From positions 620,001 through 684,000 of the forward strand of contig CP136010.1 in NCBI GenBank assembly GCA_030263805.2: DNA of 64,000 bases, read 5' to 3'. The position numbers were made by a program, and so were the translations under genes. This document shows positions 32,211-41,297 of this stretch, in pieces. The notes beneath the pieces were generated by a model, which made no database searches, was not told where the DNA came from, and saw nothing but the letters and a program-made list of their open reading frames with translations. This DNA comes from Pseudomonas sp. FeN3W. Its GTDB lineage: Bacteria; Pseudomonadota; Gammaproteobacteria; Pseudomonadales; Pseudomonadaceae. Every line of letters begins with the position of its first letter. The first letter of the stretch is position 1.

Positions 32211-35204
32211 ATGGACCCAGCAGCACACCTCTCGCCTGACGACTCGAACCACGCATTCCTCCCCGCCGGCGGCGCGCTCGGCGCACTGATTCGCCGCTTC
32301 GACTGGTCGCAGACGGCGCTGGGACCGCTGGCGGAATGGCCGTCGAGCCTGAAGACCGTCACGGCCATGCTGCTGCTTTCGCCGACGCCCATCGCGCTGC
32401 TCTGGGGCGAGCGCGGCGCCATGATCTACAACGACGCCTATTCAGAGCTCGCCGGCAGCCGACATCCGCAGTTGCTCGGTTCTGAAGTACGCGAGGGCTG
32501 GCCGGAAGTCGCCGAGTTCAACGACAACGTGATGAAGGTCGTCCTGGCTGGCGGCACGCTGTCGTACAAGGATCAGGAACTGGTGCTGTACCGCAACGGC
32601 CGCCCCGAGCACGCGTGGATGAATCTGGACTATTCGCCGGTGTTCGACGATCAGGCGCAGCCGGCCGGCGTGATTGCCCTGGTGGTGGAAACCACCGAGC
32701 GGGTAATGGCCGAACGCGAACTGCAAGGCCAGCAGGTACGCCTGCAACAGATGTTTGAACAGGCACCCGGACTGATGGCGATGCTGCGCGGCCCCGAACA
32801 CGTCTTCGAAATGGTCAACCCGGCCTATCTGCGGGTGGTGGGCGAGCGCGACGTCATCGGCAAGCCGGTGCGCGAGGCGCTGCCGGAGGTCGAGCGTCAG
32901 GGCTTCATCGATATTCTCGACCGGGTCTATCGCAGCGGCATGGCCTTTGTCGGCACCGGTATTCGCGTCGGGCTGCAGCGCATCCAGGGAGAGGCCGAGG
33001 AAGAGCGCCTGCTGGATTTCGTCTTCCAGCCGGTGGCCGATGCGAATGGCGATGTCTGCGGCATTTTCGTCGAAGGTCATGACGTCACCGAGCGCACCGA
33101 CGCCGAACAGGCCCTGCGCGAAAACGAACAACGCCTGCGTTTCCTCGACGCACTGGCCAAGGAAACCGCCCGCAGCGTCGATGCCGACGCCATCCTGGCC
33201 ACCACCACACGCATGCTCGGCGAGCATCTGGGGCTGTCCAGCTGCGCCTACGCCGACATGGAGCCCGACCAGGACAGCTTCACCATCCGTGGCGACTGGT
33301 CGGCGCCGGGCTGCATGAGCATCGTCGGCCATTACCAGCTCGCCGCGTTCGGCAGTCTGGCGGTACAGAAGCTGCGCGCCGGCGAAGCCTTCATCGTCGA
33401 CGATCACCTTGCCCGCCTGCCCGCCGCCGACGCGGCGACCTTCAAGCAACTGGATATCGCCGCCACCATCTGCCTGCCGCTGGTCAAGGAGGGCCGGCTG
33501 ACCGCGCTGATGGCCATTCATGACCGCGTGCCTCGCGTATGGAGCGCCTGCGAGCTCGCCCTGCTCAGAGAAGTCACCGATCGCTCCTGGGCGCACATCG
33601 AGCGTGTGCGCTCTGCTGCGGCAGTCAGGCAACGCGAGCAGTGCTTTCTGGAACAGCTGGAAGCCAAGGTCGCCGAGCGCACCGCGGCGTTGGCCCGCAG
33701 CGAGGCGAACATTCGTGCGGTGCTGGAAACCTCGCACCTGTACATGGCGATGCTCGCGCCGGACGGCGCGATTCTCTACGTGAACGCCACGGCGCTGGCG
33801 GGCATAGGCGCCCGCTTCAACGAACTGGCCTACCTGCCATTCTGGGAATCGCCCTGGTTCGCCGCGACACCCAGCATGCCAGAGAGGGTCCGCGAGATGA
33901 CGCGGCGGGTGGCGGCCGGTGCCACCGAGCGCGTGACCATGACCCTGAACATGCCGCAGGGCGTGCGCGTCTTCGATTTCTCCGTACGCCCGGTCACGGG
34001 CGAGGACGGCAGTATCTTCGCCCTGGTACCCGAGGCGCTGGACATCAGCGAACGGGTGAACGCCGAACAGGCGCTGCAGCAGCTGCACAAGATGGAGGCG
34101 CTGGGCAACCTCACCGGCGGTATCGCCCACGACTTCAACAACCTGCTGATGGCCGTGCTCGGCAGCCTCGACCTGCTGCGTCGGCGCATGCCCGCCGACC
34201 CCGCGCTGCTGCGCCTGGTGGACAATGCCAGGGCCGGTGCCGAGCGCGGCGCTTCGCTCACCGCGCGCATGCTCACCTTTGCCCGCAAGCAGGAACTGCA
34301 CAAGACGCCGATCGACCTGGCGCAACTGATCGCAGGCATAAAGGAACTGCTGCTCAGCTCACTCGGCCCGACCATCCAGTTGCAGGTCGAACTGCCGACC
34401 CGACTGGCGCGGGTGAAGACCGATCCCAACCAGCTGGAAACCGCCCTGCTCAACCTCGCCGCCAATGCGCGCGACGCCATGGCCGGCGTCGGCCATATCC
34501 GCATCACCGCCGAAGAACTGAGCCTGGCCGAGGAGCAGAACGGCTTGCCCGCCGCACGCTACGTGCGCCTGGAGCTCAGCGACAGCGGCACTGGCATGGA
34601 TGAAGCGACCCTCAAGCGTGCGGTCGAGCCCTTCTTCACCACCAAGGGTGTCGGCAAGGGCACCGGGCTCGGACTGTCCATGGTCCATGGGCTGGCCGAG
34701 CAATCCGGCGGCCGTCTGGTGCTACGCAGTTCGCCCGGCGCGGGCACCATCGCCGATATCTGGCTACCGGCCCTGGCGGCGGATAACGCGCCTGCATCGG
34801 CGCCTGTCTCCACGCCAGCACCCGATGAAAGCCCCCGGCGCACGACGAAGCCGCTGACACTGCTGGCGGTGGACGATGATGAGCTGGTGCTGTTCAGCAC
34901 CGTCGGCATCCTGGAAGCAGCCGGGCATCGAGTGCTCAGCGCACGTTCGGCCGGCGAAGCGCTGGACCTGCTGCGGGTCAACCAGGTCGACATCCTGATC
35001 ACCGACCACGCCATGCCGCTGATGAGCGGCGCGCAGCTGGCGGCCGTGGTGCGGGAAACGCGCCCGCAGCTGCCGGTTCTGCTGGTGTCCGGCTACGCCG
35101 AACTGCCCTCCACCACACCGGCGCTAGCGTTGCGCCGGCTGGCCAAGCCCTTCACCGAGGACCAGCTGCTCGACGCCATCGAGCAACTGCGTGGCGGTTC
35201 CTGA
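32211..35204 (+). CDS. PAS-PAS-GAF hybrid histidine kinase
   Basis: A 997-residue soluble sensor kinase. Order: PAS (about 20-160), PAS (about 165-300), GAF (about 310-460), coiled coil, PAS-like (about 480-610), HisKA with phospho-His near 639 (TGGIAHDFNNLLMAVLG), HATPase (GKGTGLGLSMVHGLAEQSGG), an Ala/Pro linker (about 855-880) and a receiver with Asp near 930 (ILITDHAMPLMSG). The stimulus is unknown. The frame is open upstream to 32022, but PAS similarity starts after the ATG at 32211. It is divergent from the helicase and convergent with phoX (22-bp gap). No cognate regulator is adjacent, so phosphate may pass to its own receiver only. Confidence 0.85.
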   Translation: MDPAAHLSPDDSNHAFLPAGGALGALIRRFDWSQTALGPLAEWPSSLKTVTAMLLLSPTPIALLWGERGAMIYNDAYSELAGSRHPQLLGSEVREGWPEVAEFNDNVMKVVLAGGTLSYKDQELVLYRNGRPEHAWMNLDYSPVFDDQAQPAGVIALVVETTERVMAERELQGQQVRLQQMFEQAPGLMAMLRGPEHVFEMVNPAYLRVVGERDVIGKPVREALPEVERQGFIDILDRVYRSGMAFVGTGIRVGLQRIQGEAEEERLLDFVFQPVADANGDVCGIFVEGHDVTERTDAEQALRENEQRLRFLDALAKETARSVDADAILATTTRMLGEHLGLSSCAYADMEPDQDSFTIRGDWSAPGCMSIVGHYQLAAFGSLAVQKLRAGEAFIVDDHLARLPAADAATFKQLDIAATICLPLVKEGRLTALMAIHDRVPRVWSACELALLREVTDRSWAHIERVRSAAAVRQREQCFLEQLEAKVAERTAALARSEANIRAVLETSHLYMAMLAPDGAILYVNATALAGIGARFNELAYLPFWESPWFAATPSMPERVREMTRRVAAGATERVTMTLNMPQGVRVFDFSVRPVTGEDGSIFALVPEALDISERVNAEQALQQLHKMEALGNLTGGIAHDFNNLLMAVLGSLDLLRRRMPADPALLRLVDNARAGAERGASLTARMLTFARKQELHKTPIDLAQLIAGIKELLLSSLGPTIQLQVELPTRLARVKTDPNQLETALLNLAANARDAMAGVGHIRITAEELSLAEEQNGLPAARYVRLELSDSGTGMDEATLKRAVEPFFTTKGVGKGTGLGLSMVHGLAEQSGGRLVLRSSPGAGTIADIWLPALAADNAPASAPVSTPAPDESPRRTTKPLTLLAVDDDELVLFSTVGILEAAGHRVLSARSAGEALDLLRVNQVDILITDHAMPLMSGAQLAAVVRETRPQLPVLLVSGYAELPSTTPALALRRLAKPFTEDQLLDAIEQLRGGS

Positions 35205-35226
35205 ACGGGCGGCGCCGGCACGATCG

Positions 35227-37188
35227 TCAGCTGCCGATCACGCCGCCGTCGTTCTTGGTGATCAGCACGGTGGATGAGCGCGGGCGTGACTGGCCGTCGC
35301 TGGCCGGAAAGCTCAGCCCCGGGTGCTGCACGTTGATCCACATGGCGCGGTAGTCCGGGCTCCAGGTGATACCGGTGATCTCGCAACCCCGCGGCCCGAC
35401 CAGGAAGCGCCGCACCTCGCGCGTTCTCGGATCGGCGCAAAGCAGCTGATTTGTGCCCATGGCCTGCATCACCGATTCGTCATCGTCGAAATCGGTTTCG
35501 ATCCACAAGCGCCCGTCACGATCGAAGGCCAGCCCGTCCGGCGAGGAAAAACAGTCGCCGTCGATGGTGCCGATCAGGTTGGCGGCAACCGGCCGGCTCT
35601 GGGCATCTCGCGCACCACGGCGTTCGCCGGCGAGCAGGAAGACTTCCCACTGGAAACGCGTCGCCGCGGGGTCGCCGCCCTCCTCCTGCCAGCGCAGGAT
35701 CTGTCCGTGCAGGTTGTTCGGTCGCGGGTTGGCCTTGTCCAGCGGCTGCTTGCTGCCGCGCCCGTCATTGTTGGTCAGGGTGACGTAGACCTCGCGGCTA
35801 TCGGGATGCACTGCGACCCACTCCGGCCGGTCCATCGGCGTCGCGCCAGCACGGTCGGCGGCGGCGCGGGCGTTGAGCAGCACCTCGGCCTGGCTGGGGA
35901 AGCCGTTTTCCGCGGTCAGGCCATGCTCGCCGTGCACCAGCGCCAGCCACTGGCCACTGCCGTCGGCATCGAAACGCGCGACATACAAGGTGCCCTCATC
36001 CAGCAAGCGGCGGTTGGCCGCGTCCGCACCGGGCACGTAGCGGCCGCTGGGAACGAACTTGTAGACGTACTCGCCCTTGGTGTCGTCGCCCGAGTAGAAC
36101 GCCATGCGCCCGTCCTCGCCCAGCGACAGCACCGAACACTCGCGGCAGTAGCGGCCGAAGGCGGTGCGCTTGACCGGCGTGCTCTGCGGATCGAACGGAT
36201 CGACCTCCACCACCCAGCCGAACCGGTGCGGCTCGTTGACGAAGCCGCCATGGGGTTGGCCTGCCTGCGGCGTGGCATCGAAACGCGGATCGACCGTACC
36301 CCAGCCGTAGAGCTTGCTCATGCCGCTGCCGGCGATGCCGTAGCGGTTGTGCGAGATGCGCGCGGCAAGGTCGTCGGCGTCGTGGTTGACGAAGTAGTTG
36401 TGCCAGTTCTCCTCGCAGACCAGATAGGTGCCCCAGGGCGTAAAGCCGCTGGAGCAGTTGTTCAGCGTGCCGAGCACCGTTCTTCCTTCCGGGTCGTCCA
36501 TGGTCTGCATCGCTGCATGGCCAGCCAGCGGCCCGGATATGGCCATCGGCGTCATGCCGGAAATGCGGCGGTTGTAGGGTGAATCCATCACCCGCTGCCA
36601 TTCGCCCTGCGCATCCTTGCGCACCTCGATGACGCTCAACCCGTGGGCCGCCTGCTCCTTGCGCACCTGCTCCAGCGGGCGCCGGCCGTCGACCACGGTA
36701 ATGCCGTCGGGATGCAGCGTCGGGTTGACGTATTCGTGGTTGATGGCCAAGAGACCACGGCTGTCGGGCGCGTCGGGGAACGGGAAGAAATGCATGCCGT
36801 CGTGGTTGTCGCCGGCCTGTTTGAGCTGGGCTTGCCAATCGTCGCTGGCATTCGGCTGCCACTCGGGTGCGTCGGCATGCACCCGATCGCCCCAGGAGAA
36901 GAACACCCGGGCGCTGTAGCCCGGCGCCACCTCGACACGGTCGAAATGCGGGTCGAGCTGGGTCGGGATACCTTCGAAGCCGAGCAGCGAATCGCCCCGG
37001 GTCGCGGCTCGCGCGCCGGCCATCCCGCCGCCGAGAAAGGCGATGCCGGCCAGGCCGAGCCCACCCTTGAGCAGCCCGCGCCGGCGGTGATCGATCGCCT
37101 GCTGCAGCGGCACGTTGCCGCTCGGATTGACCGGTTGGTCGTCATGAGCGCCCACGCTCGCGTGAAAATCGGTGAAATCCTGTTTCAT
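35227..37188 (-). CDS. phoX: PhoX-family alkaline phosphatase (DUF839)
   Basis: A 653-residue periplasmic phosphatase. A Tat signal (HRRRGLLKGGLGLAG, residues about 34-48, then AGARAA) fits PhoX, whose Fe3+/Ca2+ site is loaded before export. Family segments include LLAINHEYVNP, NCSSGFTPWGTYLVCEENWHNYF, SVLSLGEDGRMAFYSGDD and FSSPDGLAFDRDGRLWIETD. PhoX hydrolyses phosphomonoesters. It is the last gene of a six-gene operon, 28 bp after tonB, preceded by aggaacc. Placement behind a phytase and TonB genes suggests it releases the remaining phosphates from inositol phosphates brought into the periplasm (inference). Confidence 0.93.
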   Translation of the reverse strand: MKQDFTDFHASVGAHDDQPVNPSGNVPLQQAIDHRRRGLLKGGLGLAGIAFLGGGMAGARAATRGDSLLGFEGIPTQLDPHFDRVEVAPGYSARVFFSWGDRVHADAPEWQPNASDDWQAQLKQAGDNHDGMHFFPFPDAPDSRGLLAINHEYVNPTLHPDGITVVDGRRPLEQVRKEQAAHGLSVIEVRKDAQGEWQRVMDSPYNRRISGMTPMAISGPLAGHAAMQTMDDPEGRTVLGTLNNCSSGFTPWGTYLVCEENWHNYFVNHDADDLAARISHNRYGIAGSGMSKLYGWGTVDPRFDATPQAGQPHGGFVNEPHRFGWVVEVDPFDPQSTPVKRTAFGRYCRECSVLSLGEDGRMAFYSGDDTKGEYVYKFVPSGRYVPGADAANRRLLDEGTLYVARFDADGSGQWLALVHGEHGLTAENGFPSQAEVLLNARAAADRAGATPMDRPEWVAVHPDSREVYVTLTNNDGRGSKQPLDKANPRPNNLHGQILRWQEEGGDPAATRFQWEVFLLAGERRGARDAQSRPVAANLIGTIDGDCFSSPDGLAFDRDGRLWIETDFDDDESVMQAMGTNQLLCADPRTREVRRFLVGPRGCEITGITWSPDYRAMWINVQHPGLSFPASDGQSRPRSSTVLITKNDGGVIGS

Positions 37189-37216
37189 CGAAAACGGTTC
37201 CTGAGTCGTAACGGCA

Positions 37217-38050
37217 TCATTCGATGCGGTAATGGAAGGTGTTCTTTACGTCGGGCACGGCAACCGCACGGCCATCGACGATGCGCGGCTGGTAGCGAAA
37301 GCTCTTGGCGGCGGTGAGTGATGGGCGGATGAACAGCGGATGGCAGTCGCCGACCACTTCGGGCGAGCGCACGTGACCCTGCACATCGACCGTGTAGCTG
37401 ACCGTGCAGGAACCCTGAAGCCCGGCGTCCAGCGCCCGTTGCGGATAGACCGGCGGCTTCTTGGCAATCGGCAGGTATTGCCGGCTGGCCGCTTCGGCCG
37501 CAGCAGCCTGTCGTGCGCGCTCAGCCGCTTCGGCGCGTGCCGTTGCCTCGGCTTCGCGCGCCGCCTGCAACCGTGCCTCTTCCTGAGCCATCCGTTCCCG
37601 CTCCTGTGCCTGTTCCTGGCGGCGTTGCTCGTCGCGCTGACGCTGCTGTTCGCGCTGGCGTTCCAACTGCTCGCGCTGCTGCTTCAGCTGCTCGGCCTTG
37701 CGCTCCTCTTCGGCGCGCTTGAAGGCCAGCTCGGCCTGCTCGAGTCGCTGCTGCTGGGCGTGGGTATCGACCTGTGGCTCACGCGGCGGCGGTTCGACCG
37801 CGGGCTCGACGGGCGGTTCGACCGGCACTGCGCTCTCGGTTGGCGCCGGCGGCGGCAGGCTGACCAACTGGGTCTGCATCACCTGGGTGGCGACCGGCAT
37901 TTCCAGCGCTGGCGACCAGCTGTCGAGCAACAGCGCGAACAGTCCAGCGTGCATCCCGAGGGTCAGCAATGCAGCCCCGGCCGGACCGATCCACTGTCGC
38001 GGGACAACTTCGCTGCCATGCGCGGCGGGCGTGCTGAAGGTCATCATCAC
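37217..38050 (-). CDS. tonB: TonB-family energy transducer
   Basis: A 277-residue TonB. Short cytoplasmic N-terminus, membrane anchor (about 24-42; AGAALLTLGMHAGLFALLL), a Pro/Glu/Val-rich periplasmic span (about 65-92; EPPVEPAVEPP), a long charged coiled coil rich in Gln/Glu/Arg (about 95-185) and a C-terminal TonB domain (about 195-277; PPVYPQRALDAGLQGSCTVS, VDVQGHVRSPEVVGDCH). The coiled coil resembles TolA, unusual for TonB. Its ATG overlaps the exbD stop by 4 bases. It probably serves the receptor encoded at the head of this operon. Confidence 0.9.
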   Translation of the reverse strand: MMMTFSTPAAHGSEVVPRQWIGPAGAALLTLGMHAGLFALLLDSWSPALEMPVATQVMQTQLVSLPPPAPTESAVPVEPPVEPAVEPPPREPQVDTHAQQQRLEQAELAFKRAEEERKAEQLKQQREQLERQREQQRQRDEQRRQEQAQERERMAQEEARLQAAREAEATARAEAAERARQAAAAEAASRQYLPIAKKPPVYPQRALDAGLQGSCTVSYTVDVQGHVRSPEVVGDCHPLFIRPSLTAAKSFRYQPRIVDGRAVAVPDVKNTFHYRIE

Positions 38051-38508
38051 GGCTGCCCGGCTCCGGCCGGCGCCTCGGTGATCAGCCCCAGGTTGACCAC
38101 CCCGCCGCGCTGCAGCTCGGCGATACCGGCAACCACGCGACCGTAGTCCGCCGCCTCGTCGGCACGGACATAAACCTGGGTGTCGCCGCGCTCGGCGATG
38201 ATCGCGCCGACCTTGGCCTGCAGCTCAGCAAGGTCGACGGCGCTGTCGGTCTGGTTGTCGATGTCCAGCTCGCTGCCCAGGTTCCAGTAGAAGCCGCCAT
38301 CGGCCTTTACCGAGAGCGTGAGGATCTGCCGCTCGTTCTCCACCGGCAGCGCTTCGGCTGCGACCTTGGGCAGCTCGATCTTGACGCCCTGCACCAGCAT
38401 CGGCGCGGTGACCATGAAGATCACCAGCAGCACCAGCATCACGTCGATGTAGGGCACCACGTTCATTTCCGCCTTGGGCCCGTGTTTGTGCTGTGGTTTG
38501 ACCAGCAT
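38047..38508 (-). CDS. exbD: ExbD/TolR-family proton-channel subunit
   Basis: A 153-residue inner-membrane protein with one N-terminal helix. The essential membrane Asp is present (Asp22 in YIDVMLVLLVIFMV) and the periplasmic domain has the family end pattern VYVRADEAADYGRVV. With ExbB it turns proton flow into TonB movement. The ATG at 38508 is preferred to longer frames because the helix begins at once and gaggac precedes it. It lies 13 bp after exbB and overlaps tonB. The sequence is closer to TolR than to classical ExbD, as is common for these accessory systems. Confidence 0.92.
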   Translation of the reverse strand: MLVKPQHKHGPKAEMNVVPYIDVMLVLLVIFMVTAPMLVQGVKIELPKVAAEALPVENERQILTLSVKADGGFYWNLGSELDIDNQTDSAVDLAELQAKVGAIIAERGDTQVYVRADEAADYGRVVAGIAELQRGGVVNLGLITEAPAGAGQP

Positions 38509-38521
38509 GAAGGCGTCCTCC

Positions 38522-39235
38522 TCAGGCGGCTGCGGCGACGTTAGGCGAAGCCGCATGCAGGCGCCGATGCAGGCGCGCCTGTAGCTCGTTGCCGAAGGCG
38601 TAGTAACGGCCGACCAGCGTCTGCCCACGGGCAGCGAAGCGGTTGTAGGCCATCACCGCGGGAATCGCCGCGAACAGGCCGATGGCCGTTGCGATCAGCG
38701 CTTCGGCGATGCCCGGTGCGACGGTCGAGAGCGTCGCCTGCTGCACCTGCGACAGGCCGAGGAAGGAGTTCATGATTCCCCACACGGTGCCGAACAGGCC
38801 GATATAGGGGCTCACCGAACCCACGGTCGCGAGAAACTGCAGGCCCTTTTCCAGACGCTCCTCCTGCTCGGCGACGGCCACGTAGAGGCTGCGCTCGACA
38901 CCCTGCGCCACCACATCCGGCGCGATCCCCGGCTGGCGTTGCAGCTGGGCGAATTCGCCGTAACCGGCGAGAAAGATGCGCTGCAGCGCGGCCTCGTCCG
39001 GCAACGGCTGCGCCTGGCCTTCGCGATAGAGCTGGGCGAGATCGCCGCCCTGTCGGAAGCGCTGCAGGAAGCCGCGCTGCAGCCGTTCGGCGCTGCGCAA
39101 CGCCACACTGCGACGGATGATCAGGTACCAGCTCGAAACCGAGGCCAGGACCAGAATCATCATCACCGCCTGGACCACGAGGCTGGCTTCGCTGATCAAA
39201 CCCCAGATGGACATGTGCTCGAGAGTCGTTTGCAT
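38522..39235 (-). CDS. exbB: ExbB/TolQ-family proton-channel subunit
   Basis: A 237-residue protein with three membrane helices (about 15-38, 130-155, 165-190). Family signatures are SVSPYIGLFGTVWGIMNSF and STVAPGIAEALIATAIGLFAAIPAVMAYNRF, with the channel threonines in place. It forms the pentameric motor core with ExbD. A strong ribosome site (ggagga) precedes the ATG. The N-terminus (MQTTLEHMSIWGLISEASL) is TolQ-like. The gene follows the phytase by 69 bp. Confidence 0.92.
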   Translation of the reverse strand: MQTTLEHMSIWGLISEASLVVQAVMMILVLASVSSWYLIIRRSVALRSAERLQRGFLQRFRQGGDLAQLYREGQAQPLPDEAALQRIFLAGYGEFAQLQRQPGIAPDVVAQGVERSLYVAVAEQEERLEKGLQFLATVGSVSPYIGLFGTVWGIMNSFLGLSQVQQATLSTVAPGIAEALIATAIGLFAAIPAVMAYNRFAARGQTLVGRYYAFGNELQARLHRRLHAASPNVAAAA

Positions 39236-39304
39236 GAATCGTTTCCTCCTGCCCCGACTGGGGCAGCTGCTATTGGATGGCGGGTCGGTTAGCGGGCGAT
39301 GACG

Positions 39305-41221
39305 TCAGTCCAGCCCCAGCGCATCGGCGATCGCCGACCAGGGCAGGTACTTGTAGTTCTGCGTGCCCTCGGGCATGCGCTTGCGGCCGTCCTGCACCAC
39401 CAGCATTCCGCGGTTCCAGATGCCGCCGAGGTTGGCCGAGGTGACTTCCAGCCCATCGGTCTCGGACGCGCCGTCGATGCCACGTTCGGCGTTCAGGCCG
39501 ATGCGGAAGGCGCCGCGCACGGCGTAGGGCGCCTGGGCATCGAGCACCACATAGCTGTCGTTGCCCTGGCTGGAAATCACCAGGTAATCGCCATGCTCGC
39601 TGTGGTAGATGGCCAGCCCTTCGATATCGTCGTAGACCGGCCCGCCGACGCCGATGACCTGCTCCGGCACCGCTGGCACATCGGCGCGGGCATCGACCAC
39701 CCAGACCGCGACGTCCTCTTCACCGACGAACAGCCGCTCGCTGCGGTCGTCGGCCACGCAGCCCTCGGGCTGGCTGCCCAGCTTGAAGCGCCGCACCAGC
39801 TCGCCACGCGGCTGGCCGGAGCGGCCATCGAGGCGGTACTGCAGGAAGGTGCCGTCCTTGTCGTTGGCGATGGCGTAGGTAGTGCCCTGGCGATCCTGGA
39901 ACATGCACAGGCCATAGATTTCGCTCAACGGCGTGGCGACCTCGCCGACATCGCTGAGCACGCCGCTCGCCCGGTCGATGGCGAACAGGTGCAGGCTGTT
40001 GTGATCGCGATTGCTTGCCACGGCCAGGTCCACGCGCTTGCTGCCGAGGCGGAAGCCGTTGCGCACATCGACGTTGTTCAGCCGGCCGACGCGCAGGTCC
40101 TGCACCTGACGGCCGTCGAGGTCGTACACCACCAGGCCGCCCTTCTTGTCGGTGCCGAGCACGCGGCTCTGCGCCGGATCGCGCGGATGGACCCAGATCG
40201 CCGGATCATCGGCGGCATCACCCAGGCTCGGCACCGGGCCGGTTTCCACCGCGGCCGGCAGGCTGACGATCGGCTCGGGTTGCGACACCGCGGTCGGCTG
40301 CCAGTCCAGACGGGCCGACTGCAGGCCACGTTCGTCCGCCAGCAGCAGCTCGACGCCCTCGGCACTGCGGCGGGCGCTGATGCGCTCCGGTTCGTCGAAA
40401 CCGTCCAGTGCGATGACCTCATCGGCTTGCCAGCCGGCTTCGTTCTGCCGGTACAGATGCAGCACCGAGGCTTCGGAATCGAGCGCCAGCAGTCCGCCCG
40501 GTACCAGGGTCATGCCCGCTGCGGCATGGGCCAGGCTGCCGAATGGCTGGCGCAGATCGACCGGCTCGCGCTGCAACGGCGCCTCGGCGTCGGCGGGGTA
40601 GCGCCAGAAGCCGACGTTCTCCTCGTTGACATAGAGCTGCCCGGCCCTGTCATCGGTCTGGCAGAAGGCGCTCTGCGGCGGCAGGCTGAGCCCGCGCACG
40701 CGCCGTGCTTCACCGAGCAGGCGGCCCTGGCTGCCGACCAGCCACTGCTCGCCGACACCCTCCTCGCCGAGCAGGAACAGGAAGTCGTTGCGCGCGCTGT
40801 CGCGGTACAGGCACAGCCCCTCGATGGCGAACGCGGTGCGCGGCAGATACAGCGGCTGGCTCCAGGCACGCGCGGCATTCAGGCCGATCAGCATCGCCTG
40901 CTGGCGCTTGCGCTCGACCGTGGCCAGCAGCAGGCCCTGGCGGTCGACGCGATGGTCCAGCCCTTCGAAGCGCCCGGCGTGCTGGGCCAGCGTATTGCCG
41001 GTCTTGTCCAGCAGGCGCAGGCCCTGGTCATCGACCTGCACACGGTCGGCGCCGGCCCAGGGGGCGTCGCCGTTTACCAGCTGGGCGTACTCGAGGCTGG
41101 CCAGCAGCGGTTGGCTGATGTTCAGCTGGGCCGACTTCGCCGGGGTATCTGGTTGCGTGGACTGGCAGGCCGCCAATGCGATGCACAGGCCGAGCAACAG
41201 GGTTTTGGGTAATGCGTTCAT
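39305..41221 (-). CDS. Lipoprotein beta-propeller phytase
   Basis: A 638-residue protein. A lipobox (LCIALAACQS) puts the lipid on Cys19, so it is membrane-anchored. The C-terminal half (about 320-638) is a beta-propeller phytase (BPP): DDPAIWVHP, GTDKKGGLVVYDLDG, NNVDVRNGF, VASNRDHNSL, ANDKDGTFLQY, EGCVADDRSERLFVGEEDVAVW, DIEGLAIYH and VISSQGNDSY give the Ca2+ and phosphate sites. The N-terminal half looks like a degenerate second propeller. BPPs cut phosphates from Ca-phytate. The ATG at 41221 starts the lipoprotein signal; the 20 codons before it do not fit. It lies 76 bp after the TonB receptor in one operon. Confidence 0.92.
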   Translation of the reverse strand: MNALPKTLLLGLCIALAACQSTQPDTPAKSAQLNISQPLLASLEYAQLVNGDAPWAGADRVQVDDQGLRLLDKTGNTLAQHAGRFEGLDHRVDRQGLLLATVERKRQQAMLIGLNAARAWSQPLYLPRTAFAIEGLCLYRDSARNDFLFLLGEEGVGEQWLVGSQGRLLGEARRVRGLSLPPQSAFCQTDDRAGQLYVNEENVGFWRYPADAEAPLQREPVDLRQPFGSLAHAAAGMTLVPGGLLALDSEASVLHLYRQNEAGWQADEVIALDGFDEPERISARRSAEGVELLLADERGLQSARLDWQPTAVSQPEPIVSLPAAVETGPVPSLGDAADDPAIWVHPRDPAQSRVLGTDKKGGLVVYDLDGRQVQDLRVGRLNNVDVRNGFRLGSKRVDLAVASNRDHNSLHLFAIDRASGVLSDVGEVATPLSEIYGLCMFQDRQGTTYAIANDKDGTFLQYRLDGRSGQPRGELVRRFKLGSQPEGCVADDRSERLFVGEEDVAVWVVDARADVPAVPEQVIGVGGPVYDDIEGLAIYHSEHGDYLVISSQGNDSYVVLDAQAPYAVRGAFRIGLNAERGIDGASETDGLEVTSANLGGIWNRGMLVVQDGRKRMPEGTQNYKYLPWSAIADALGLD

Positions 41222-41297
41222 GGTGTATCCATTCAGGCTGCCGCGGGCCGGCGCCCGGCCGTAAAGGGGAACGGCGGGCACCGGAGCGGCATAGGGG

